From CALGLS01 sp045105695 (lineage in GTDB: Bacteria > Bacteroidota > Bacteroidia > Chitinophagales > Saprospiraceae), in assembly GCA_045105695.1 (NCBI GenBank), contig JBGCDT010000312.1:1-29955 (forward strand): a DNA stretch of 29,955 nt, written 5' to 3'. Positions 24,207-29,955 of this stretch are shown here, one piece after another (the first letter of the stretch is position 1; every line of letters begins with the position of its first letter). Under the pieces are notes generated by a model. That model ran no database searches and was not told where the DNA came from. It worked only from the letters and a program-made list of their open reading frames with translations. A program made the translations under genes and the position numbers.

Positions 24207-24484
24207 TATTTAGAATTTTTTTGATTTATATATAGTGACTTTTCTGCTTGAAAAAATCTCCGAATATTAGATTACTAAAGGTAAACCTAGTAGCGCAATT
24301 AAGCCCTACTAGGTTCCGAGTCTGGTAATTAAACCTTTGAAGAGGATTTGATTAGTTGTAATTAATAACCAATCAGCTTCTTCTTCAAAGTATTGCTAAG
24401 GTATCATTTTCCTTCTTTACTAGGTAGCAAATGGAAAGTTTTTTAGCAAATTTAGTTGTCTTTTTTATTGAAGGCTATAACGAA
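24207..24484 (-). other. Structured upstream region of the unknown helical-protein gene
   Basis: The stretch between the rpsP terminator and the 464-residue gene holds several long inverted repeats. AACCTAGTAG (24284-24293) pairs with CTACTAGGTT (24306-24315) around 12 bases. AAAGGT (24277-24282) pairs with ACCTTT (24333-24338) outside it. CTTTGAAGA (24335-24343) pairs with TCTTCAAAG (24382-24390), with an inner TGATT / AATCA. The second and third pairings share bases and so exclude each other. No coding frame was found. It may be a structured RNA leader or the relic of a small palindromic element. Confidence 0.5.
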
Positions 24485-24513
24485 AAAACGGCAGGAACAA
24501 GTCCTGCCGTTTT
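24485..24513 (-). terminator. Rho-independent terminator of rpsP
   Basis: AAAACGGCAGGA (24485-24496) and TCCTGCCGTTTT (24502-24513) form a perfect 12-bp GC-rich stem with a five-base loop. On the minus strand the stem is followed by a run of six T. It starts 20 bp after the rpsP stop. Confidence 0.93.
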
Positions 24514-24532
24514 ATATATTGAGTGTACTCAA

Positions 24533-25456
24533 TTAATCTTCTTTTGTTTCAGTGACTTCCTTTCCGCCGTCTAGCTCATCTTGCCACTTCTTCAATTCGT
24601 CCCATTTTCCGTCTGCAGCCATTTTAGCTTGTGCAGGCCAAGTCTTAGGATCGTGAGCTGCAAAGTTACCTTCAGCAGCATCAAGAATTCCTTTGATTTT
24701 ATCTGCATCAGAAGCTGCTAATTCAGCGAAGGTATTAATACCTCCAGCATTCAATGTCTCAGCGATCTTTGGACCGATACCTTCAATCTTTTTCAAGTCA
24801 TCAGGCTTAGCAGCTGGTGCTTCTTCAGCAGGTGCCTCTTCCTTCGCAGGCGCTTCCTCAGCAGGAGCTTCTTCTTTAGCAGGTGCCTCTTCAGCTACAG
24901 GAGCTGGTGCTTCTTCTGCTTTAGGTTCGTCTCCACCAATAACCGTTTGCTCAACAGAATCAGCGAAAGTCTTAGGTTCATCACTTGATGGAGCCAATGA
25001 AGACTTTTCGTTTGTTCCTTCAGCAGGTTTAGGTGTTTGTACCTTTTTAGGCTTTCCAGAAATAGCAGCTAACTTAGCGTTACGCTTTTCAATTTCAGCA
25101 TCTCTACGCTTAGTAATTTTGCCTTCTTTTTCTTCAATCCACTTACCGTACATTTCATCAGCTTGCTCCTGTGTCAATGCGCCTTTAGAAACACCTCTCA
25201 TAAGGTGTTTGCGGTAAAGCACTCCTTTGAAACGGAGAATAGCTCTTGCGGTGTAAGTAGGTTGTGCTCCTTTAGTGATCCACTCATACGCTTTTTCGCG
25301 GTCGAGATCAATAGTTGCAGGAACAGTCATTGGATTGTAGGTACCCAATTTTTCGATGAATCGTCCATCTCTTGGAGAACGTGCATCCGCCACTACGATG
25401 TGATAGAATGGCGATTTTCTACGGCCGTGCCGTTGTAGTCTAATTTTTACTGACAT
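24533..25456 (-). CDS. rpsP: 30S ribosomal protein S16 with long HhH-containing C-terminal extension
   Basis: A 307-residue form of S16, far longer than the usual 80-180. Residues 1-85 are the S16 core (MSVKIRLQRHGRRKSPFYHI, VVADARSPRDGRFIEKLGTY, NPM). A charged helical part follows (to about 135), then a low-complexity linker of EEAPA/KEEAPA units (about 180-217). The end is a helix-hairpin-helix domain (DDLKKIEGIGPKIAETLNAG, 219-238, then NTFAELAASDADKIKGILDA) with a tail KWDELKKWQDELDGGKE. Similar tails are known to me on ribosomal proteins of related Bacteroidota, where HhH folds often bind nucleic acid. The usual partner rimM is not downstream; a strong terminator ends the unit at once. 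Two promoter boxes and a leader hairpin lie upstream. Confidence 0.95.
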   Translation of the reverse strand: MSVKIRLQRHGRRKSPFYHIVVADARSPRDGRFIEKLGTYNPMTVPATIDLDREKAYEWITKGAQPTYTARAILRFKGVLYRKHLMRGVSKGALTQEQADEMYGKWIEEKEGKITKRRDAEIEKRNAKLAAISGKPKKVQTPKPAEGTNEKSSLAPSSDEPKTFADSVEQTVIGGDEPKAEEAPAPVAEEAPAKEEAPAEEAPAKEEAPAEEAPAAKPDDLKKIEGIGPKIAETLNAGGINTFAELAASDADKIKGILDAAEGNFAAHDPKTWPAQAKMAADGKWDELKKWQDELDGGKEVTETKED

Positions 25457-25486
25457 TAAGGTTAAAATTTATTTGGTTAAACCATA

Positions 25487-25515
25487 CCCGACTCTCCTTA
25501 AAATAAGGCTCCGGG
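25487..25515 (-). promoter_or_regulatory. Leader hairpin of rpsP mRNA
   Basis: CCCG (25487-25490) pairs with CGGG (25512-25515), and CCTTA with TAAGG inside them (25496-25500 and 25504-25508), with an internal loop between the stems and three bases at the tip. It lies between the proximal promoter box and the ATG, and so would be in the mRNA leader. Ribosomal protein leaders often bind their own product; that role is inferred here. Confidence 0.45.
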
Positions 25516-25530
25516 ATTCTAACGAAGGCG

Positions 25531-25538
25531 CAAAGATA
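25531..25538 (-). promoter_or_regulatory. Proximal -7 box of rpsP
   Basis: The minus strand reads TATCTTTG followed by CG, a full match to TAnnTTTG, 75 bp before the rpsP ATG. The leader would be about 65-70 bases. A matching -33 TTTG is not obvious. Confidence 0.6.
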
Positions 25539-25616
25539 CTCTTTATTAATGAAAATTAAAATGTAAATGTGAATTAATATTGCGATCAAAACTTAGCGTT
25601 CTTTACTAAGCGTAGG

Positions 25617-25624
25617 CAAAGATA
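25617..25624 (-). promoter_or_regulatory. Possible distal -7 box of rpsP
   Basis: A second TATCTTTG on the minus strand, 86 bp upstream of the proximal box and identical to it, also followed by C. Tandem promoters would suit a ribosomal protein gene. Confidence 0.4.
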
Positions 25625-25753
25625 TATTTATGCTGTTACTTTCCTATTTCATTAAACCAAATTCTTCACTTTCAGCGCTATTTAAATTTTGATTTCTTAC
25701 CTTTACGGAACCACTCTGAGTATACTCCGTAATAATACTAAACTAACATCATT

Positions 25754-28336
25754 ATGCAAAAGCCGACCCTTGTTGCCCTGCTTCTATTATGGAGTGTTTC
25801 CATCTATTCTCAAACCAGTTTATCTGGAATTATCAACGATTATACAGCTGTTTCGGCTTATGCTTTTTGTGAAAGCCAATTAACAGTGGAGAATTCAAGC
25901 TCCTTTTCTGAGGGCGATGAGGTACTCATAATTCAGATGAATGGAGCTACTATAGATCAGTCCAATAATGCTGGATTTGGAAATATTACAAATTGGGGCA
26001 GTGCTGGTTTATTTGAAAAAAGTACAGTCACTTCTGTTTTGGGAAATACGATAGTTCTAGATACCTGGTTGATTAATGACTATGATTTCGGTCATGCAGT
26101 TCAATTAGTTCGTGTTCCTGTTTATGAAAATGCAGTTGTAGATAATAGCCTTACAGCAATGCCCTGGAATGGAACAACAGGAGGGGTACTCGTTTTTCAT
26201 GTAAATGGATTGTTAGAAATTGATGTACCCATCAGTGTTTCAGGGGCTGGATTCCGAGGAGGAATTACGGAAACAGTTAATGATAATAATTGTACTTGGT
26301 TATTAAATCAAAATAATTACAGTTATTCATCTGGTAATTGGAGAGGGGCTATGAAAGGTGAAGGAATCGCAGCGGTTGATACTGATAATATTGCTGGCCG
26401 AGGGGCACGTGCAAACGGTGGTGGCGGTGGAAATGATCATAACTCAGGTGGCGGTGGTGGTGGAAACTATGGTTCAGGTGGTACTGGTGGAGAGAATCAA
26501 GAACCTTCAACATTTGGCTGTGATGGTAATTTTCCAGGATTGGGTGGTAAAGGACTTGAGCCTTTCAATGGACAACGATTATTCATGGGTGGCGGAGGCG
26601 GTGCTGGTCATAGCAATAATAACGTTGGAACTAATGGTGGAAACGGCGGAGGAATACTAATGATTACTGCTGGAGATATCGGTGGAACTAACGGACAAAT
26701 ATTAGCAAATGGAAATGGTTCAACTGTAACCAACGGTGGAGACGGCGGCGGCGGCGGCGGTGCTGGTGGGACTGTTTGGATCCAAACAGAAAATATTAGC
26801 AATGAACTTTACATAGAAACCAATGGTCACCAAGGGAGCGATGTAAACAACGGCGGTACAGATCGTTGCTTTGGTCCTGGAGGTGGAGGTGCTGGAGGAG
26901 TGGTTTATTGCAACTTGCTGGGAACGAGCGGTTTGCTATTTGCTTCTGCAAATGGTGGCGACTCAGGAATCACAACCAACAGCTCTAACGCTTGCAATGG
27001 AAGTTCACTGAACGGGGAAGCTGGGGAGAATGGATTAACAACCTCCCAAATACAATTGCCGGAAGGAGAGGGCCCAGTAGGTCCAACGGCCATAACCGAG
27101 CAACCCATTAACACTCCCTTTTGTATTGGAAACAGCGGAATGTTTTCTGTAGTCGCTACTGGCCTAGATGCGGCCTATCAATGGGAGATAAATGACGGTA
27201 ATGGATTTTTGCCCTTGGAGGAGATAGCTCCATTCTCTGGTACGCAGAGTAACCTGTTGCTAATTGATAATGTTGAAGCGGCTATAGTTGGACAAGAATT
27301 ACGAGTTGTAGTTAATTCATCATGTGGTGCAGAGGTTATTTCTGAGATCATCATCATAAATGCGACAGCTGAGCCTCAAGCTAATTTTGATTTTACGGCA
27401 AATGACTTTGAAGTCAATTTCAATAACCTAAGTACAGGTCAAGGTACCTATACTTGGACTTTTGGAACAGGGGATTCAAGTATGGAAATCAACCCTAGTT
27501 ATGAGTATCCGGGCGAAGGAGGTTATATTGTAAGTCTATTGTTAGAAAACGATTGTGGAACTTCTACTTTTCAAGATACTGTGATTCTTGGGGAGGCTTT
27601 ATCACCCGATTTTTCTGCGGATGTTGCTACTGGCTGCGTACCTCATGGTGTTCAGTTTACCGATGAAACAGAAGGTTTTGTAAGCTCTTGGAATTGGTCT
27701 TTCCCTGGAGGCGACCCTAGTTCGAGTACTCAGCAGAACCCTTTTATTGTATACAATGAGCCTGGTGTTTATGATGTGGTAATGGCCGCTCAGAATAATG
27801 TTAATGATCTTTCCATTACCTATGCAAATCTGATTCAGGTAGGCGATGAACCAATAGCTGGATTTACAGCAGCTGACAACAATCTGGAAGTAACATTTAC
27901 GAATACTTCACAATTCGCAGATACTTACCTATGGGATTTTGGAGATGGAAGCACTCCTACGGTTTTGGAAAATCCAATACATAGTTACAATACCCCCGGA
28001 ATTTATGAAGTGACTTTAACTGTCGAAAATCAATTCTGCGGCGGAAACATGTTTACGTTAACAATCGAGATTGGTACTTCCCCAACAATACAATTACAAA
28101 AAAATAATTGGCTAGTTTTTCCAAACCCTGTAAGCGAGTTTTTGACTATTCAATCTTCGAATTTTTCAGGTGATTTGGAACTTCAACTTTTTGATGTGAC
28201 TGGTAAAGCCGTACTTTCCAGAGATTTGTTTTTTAACGGAAGTGTATTGTTAGAAATGGAAAACTTAGAAACTGGTGTTTACTTCTTAGAATTGAATGGG
28301 GGAGGGGAGTCTGCTGTTTTTAAAATTGTGAAATAG
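25754..28336 (+). CDS. Giant glycine-rich PKD surface protein with T9SS type A tail
   Basis: An 860-residue secreted protein with signal peptide MQKPTLVALLLLWSVSIYSQ. Residues 20-205 form an N-terminal beta-rich module (VLIIQMNGATIDQSNNAGFG, GGVLVFHVNGLLEIDVPISV). Residues 215-410 are strongly Gly/Asn-rich, with tracts such as ANGGGGGNDHNSGGGGGGNY and GGDGGGGGGAGGTVWIQ, which may form a glycine-rich beta-helix or polyglycine-helix bundle. An Ig-like segment follows (about 445-540), then three PKD-like domains (TYTWTFGTGDSS, WNWSFPGGDPSSS, TYLWDFGDGSTP). The final 75 residues (WLVFPNPVSEFLTIQSSNFS to VFKIVK) are a type A T9SS sorting domain. It is likely an adhesin or surface-fibre protein; no catalytic motif is seen. 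It is transcribed alone, divergent from rpsP. Confidence 0.88.
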   Translation: MQKPTLVALLLLWSVSIYSQTSLSGIINDYTAVSAYAFCESQLTVENSSSFSEGDEVLIIQMNGATIDQSNNAGFGNITNWGSAGLFEKSTVTSVLGNTIVLDTWLINDYDFGHAVQLVRVPVYENAVVDNSLTAMPWNGTTGGVLVFHVNGLLEIDVPISVSGAGFRGGITETVNDNNCTWLLNQNNYSYSSGNWRGAMKGEGIAAVDTDNIAGRGARANGGGGGNDHNSGGGGGGNYGSGGTGGENQEPSTFGCDGNFPGLGGKGLEPFNGQRLFMGGGGGAGHSNNNVGTNGGNGGGILMITAGDIGGTNGQILANGNGSTVTNGGDGGGGGGAGGTVWIQTENISNELYIETNGHQGSDVNNGGTDRCFGPGGGGAGGVVYCNLLGTSGLLFASANGGDSGITTNSSNACNGSSLNGEAGENGLTTSQIQLPEGEGPVGPTAITEQPINTPFCIGNSGMFSVVATGLDAAYQWEINDGNGFLPLEEIAPFSGTQSNLLLIDNVEAAIVGQELRVVVNSSCGAEVISEIIIINATAEPQANFDFTANDFEVNFNNLSTGQGTYTWTFGTGDSSMEINPSYEYPGEGGYIVSLLLENDCGTSTFQDTVILGEALSPDFSADVATGCVPHGVQFTDETEGFVSSWNWSFPGGDPSSSTQQNPFIVYNEPGVYDVVMAAQNNVNDLSITYANLIQVGDEPIAGFTAADNNLEVTFTNTSQFADTYLWDFGDGSTPTVLENPIHSYNTPGIYEVTLTVENQFCGGNMFTLTIEIGTSPTIQLQKNNWLVFPNPVSEFLTIQSSNFSGDLELQLFDVTGKAVLSRDLFFNGSVLLEMENLETGVYFLELNGGGESAVFKIVK

Positions 28337-28346
28337 GGAGTTTATT

Positions 28347-28440
28347 GGGTAGATAAGGCTGATGAGGTGGATAGGGTAGGTGAGGTCTTTTCTGATTCAC
28401 ACTTAGTCGAACATTCCCCACCTCTTTACCTTTAACCGGA
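28347..28440. repeat. Family A element, copy 4 (degenerate)
   Basis: The left arm (28347-28392) runs GGTAGATAA, GGCTGATGA, GGTGGATAG, GGTAGGTGA, GGTCTTTTC in clean 9-bp steps. The right side (28412-28437) holds complementary CCCCACCTC and TTTACC units but pairs only weakly. It fills the gap between the convergent glycine-rich protein gene and the Nudix gene. Confidence 0.65.
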
Positions 28441-28454
28441 TACCGCAAAAAAAC

Positions 28455-29033
28455 CTACTGCTTCAATATTAAATTCTCCAACCACATAATCGCAATCAAT
28501 GTTTTCGCATCTGTAATCACTCCATTGTCCATCAGTTCGGTTATTTCTTCCATATGGTATTCTAGAATTTGAATATCTTCGTTTTCCGTATCTAAGCCAC
28601 CACCAGCACTCACTCTGTCTGCTTCGTGAACTACAGCATAGTACAAAAAGATCTGCTCGGATGTCCCTCCTGGCGAAACGAAAAACTGAGATATGGGAGT
28701 CAGGTGAGGATTCGCAAAACCAATCTCTTCTTCAATCTCTCGCTTAATTGCTTCTTCAGGATCCTCCTCTGGCTTCAGCATCCCAGCCACTGTTTCAATG
28801 ACATAACTCTCTCCCCGCAAATGCGCAGAGTACCGAAATTGCCGAACCAAAATGATCTTATCCGTATCTGCATTGAAGACTAGGGCCGCCACGCCATCGC
28901 CTCGCTCGAAATTAAGACGACGAACGGTATCACTCATTTCTCCGTCTAGTTTTTCGAATTGAAGGAAGGCTTCGTCTACTTTGAAGAAGTCGTCTAGGAT
29001 GCGGTTGGATTTTTTTATGTTTACTTTTTTCAT
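28455..29033 (-). CDS. Nudix hydrolase, NudK-like (GDP-mannose/ADP-ribose pyrophosphatase)
   Basis: The ATG at 29033 gives a 192-residue protein, the length of E. coli NudK (191); the longer frame upstream to 29189 has no family similarity and contains a hairpin. The complete Nudix box GX5EX7REUXEEXGU is present (GMLKPEEDPEEAIKREIEEE plus IGF), preceded by IILVRQFRYSAHLRGE and followed by FVSPGGTSEQI, AGGGLDTENEDIQ and ITDAKT, as in the ADP-ribose/NudK branch. It hydrolyses a nucleoside diphosphate sugar to a sugar phosphate plus NMP using divalent metal; the exact substrate is uncertain. It lies downstream of the ankyrin gene. Confidence 0.93.
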   Translation of the reverse strand: MKKVNIKKSNRILDDFFKVDEAFLQFEKLDGEMSDTVRRLNFERGDGVAALVFNADTDKIILVRQFRYSAHLRGESYVIETVAGMLKPEEDPEEAIKREIEEEIGFANPHLTPISQFFVSPGGTSEQIFLYYAVVHEADRVSAGGGLDTENEDIQILEYHMEEITELMDNGVITDAKTLIAIMWLENLILKQ

Positions 29034-29126
29034 GTATTTTATCTGAGAAATATGGTAAGAAAAATTGTTGCTAGAATTGTTAGAGGGTACACCTTTTTTG
29101 ATCAATTGGTACTTAGCCTTAGCGAA

Positions 29127-29171
29127 GAACATTACTTCTAGGTACCCAAGTAGGCCAAGGGTATAATGTTC
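29127..29171 (-). other. Hairpin after the ankyrin gene
   Basis: GAACATTA (29127-29134) pairs with TAATGTTC (29164-29171), and TACCC (29143-29147) with GGGTA (29159-29163) inside, with an eight-base bulge on one side. It begins 21 bp after the ankyrin stop and has no T run, so it is a processing or weak termination structure at best. Confidence 0.4.
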
Positions 29172-29191
29172 GTGGTAGTTTTTTCCCACCT

Positions 29192-29740
29192 TTAACTTAG
29201 TAAGAATCTCAAATCCAAATCTTTTTGATTGTAACCTCTGTCAATTCCAGATCCAGTATTATTAATAATATCTTTAGGAGAAATTGCTTGATTATTCTTT
29301 ATATCTAAGGAACTTCCTTTAGAAATAAGATATCTAATGATTTTTATTTCCTGCTCACTTCCTCTATACATCATAACAGCATTCCACAAGGGAGTATTTC
29401 CATTTGTATCTTTAATGTCTAGGTTTGCTCCATTCTCTATGAGTGCTTTTACGATTTCAAAATGTCCATTCCCAACAGCCTTATGTAGTGCAGATTTTCT
29501 ATTACCTCTTTCATTTAGTTTATAATTCACATCTATTCCAGACTCTAAAAGGAAGTTTATCATTTCTGTTTGAGTGTAATTTTCCTCATATCCATAAGAT
29601 GAATAGGAAATCAGTAGGTTTCCTTTAGTGTGCGAATCAATCATAGAAAAATCAATTCCATTCTTCTTATATATTCTTAGTCTAGTGATATCATTTTCAT
29701 AAATCAAATGAATTAACTTTTGAAATGTCATTGAATTCAA
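29192..29740 (-). CDS. Ankyrin-repeat protein
   Basis: A 182-residue soluble protein. Ankyrin repeats are visible at about 82-110 (KSALHKAVGNGHFEIVKALI, ENGANLDI) and 112-150 (DTNGNTPLWNAVMMYRGSEQ, IIRYLISKGSSLDIKNN), with weaker ones before (MINFLLESGIDVNYK). There is no signal peptide or enzyme domain. Small ankyrin proteins of this kind can act as immunity proteins for polymorphic toxins or as general binding proteins; no toxin gene is next to it here. Codon composition is very AT-rich, more so than its neighbours, which could mean recent acquisition. The start may be Met4 (MTFQKLIHLI). Confidence 0.8.
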   Translation of the reverse strand: MNSMTFQKLIHLIYENDITRLRIYKKNGIDFSMIDSHTKGNLLISYSSYGYEENYTQTEMINFLLESGIDVNYKLNERGNRKSALHKAVGNGHFEIVKALIENGANLDIKDTNGNTPLWNAVMMYRGSEQEIKIIRYLISKGSSLDIKNNQAISPKDIINNTGSGIDRGYNQKDLDLRFLLS

Positions 29741-29802
29741 TGTTGATTAATAAATTGATTTTAACGAAAAAATAGATCTGAAAATCTTTTCCCTCAAAAA
29801 AA

Positions 29803-29955
29803 CTACAAAAAATTCACATCCACATCATAAGGATAATTCATCAAATAATTCATCGCCTCCTGAATCTCCAGCCCCTGAAAAACAACCTTATACAACGTCG
29901 TCGTAATCGGAGCATGCAGTTTATACACCTTCGCCAATTGATTAGTAATCGCAAT
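29803..29955 (-). CDS. gpsA: C-terminus of a probable glycerol-3-phosphate dehydrogenase (partial)
   Basis: The minus strand holds 50 codons and a TAG, entering from the right edge: IAITNQLAKVYKLHAPITTT, then LYKVVFQGLEIQEAMNYLMN and a tail YPYDVDVNFL. The pattern of an AxxxxLHAPIT segment followed by LYKVVF and a helix is what the end of NAD(P)H-dependent glycerol-3-phosphate dehydrogenases looks like. Catalytic residues lie outside the window, so the name rests on the tail only. Its stop is 62 bp upstream of the ankyrin gene on the same strand. Confidence 0.5.
   Translation of the reverse strand: MAITNQLAKVYKLHAPITTTLYKVVFQGLEIQEAMNYLMNYPYDVDVNFL

Noticed and set aside
24693..25217. Long plus-strand frame opposite rpsP
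   Set aside because: It mirrors the Ala/Glu-rich linker of S16; the low-complexity Gly/Ser/Ala translation has no independent support.
26400..26920. G-quadruplex-forming DNA in the glycine-rich gene
   Set aside because: The G runs are explained by consecutive glycine codons; most runs are only two to three G long and separated irregularly.
28455..29189. Longer Nudix product starting at 29189
   Set aside because: The extra 52 residues have no family match, and the region contains a strong hairpin and a stop-adjacent spacer; the ATG at 29033 gives the family length.

Overview
The window looks like chromosomal DNA of a member of the Bacteroidota, most likely from the Saprospiria/Lewinella-like part of the phylum. 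The evidence is AT-rich intergenic DNA, start codons mostly without a purine-rich ribosome site, several promoters of the Bacteroidota TAnnTTTG type, and many exported proteins with type IX secretion (T9SS) sorting tails (type A and type B). The phylum assignment is firm and the family assignment is inferred. No rRNA, tRNA, insertion sequence, phage gene or CRISPR array was seen.

Layout. 1-2413: start of an unknown gene, then an msrB / acyl-CoA dehydrogenase pair on the minus strand. 2737-4358: a secreted lectin-like protein, a small membrane-anchored coiled-coil gene interrupted by an in-frame TGA, and a two-helix membrane protein. 4744-9294: an OmpA/beta-propeller envelope protein, an exported bleomycin-hydrolase-type peptidase and a T9SS-tagged esterase. 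9305-13477: a conserved small protein and two divergent STAND/AAA-type NTPases. 13773-17267: DNA-3-methyladenine glycosylase I (tag), a periplasmic S9 peptidase of the DPP5 type, and a threonylcarbamoyl-AMP synthase. 17964-22722: two tandem PKD-domain surface proteins with type B sorting domains. 22812-25456: a conserved protein of unknown role and ribosomal protein S16 with a long tail ending in a helix-hairpin-helix domain. 25754-29955: a giant glycine-rich PKD surface protein, a Nudix hydrolase, an ankyrin-repeat protein and the end of a probable gpsA.

The most unusual signal is not a protein. Four intergenic elements (9714, 13654, 16476, 28347), here called family A, consist of 9-bp periodic units close to GGTNGATRA arranged as inverted arms around an AT-rich loop. 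All four lie directly at gene 3' ends. In two of them the repeat supplies the last codons and the stop of the gene. Two copies bracket the NTPase pair. Between the two NTPases lie two tandem copies of a second element, family B, also 9-bp periodic (CTCTGTGTT-like), with a conserved loop. The second NTPase has a recognisable promoter overlapped by a 19-bp perfect dyad, which suggests a regulated locus. I regard the NTPase pair with its bracketing repeats as the best candidate for an undescribed system, but its function cannot be read from sequence alone.

Working together: the window is mostly envelope and secretion biology (T9SS cargo, OmpA-type anchoring, exported peptidases likely to feed on peptides) mixed with housekeeping genes (S16, tag, tsaC, msrB). 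Operons are short. Transcription units are separated by canonical terminators (22755, 24485) or by the family A palindromes, which probably act as bidirectional 3'-end structures.
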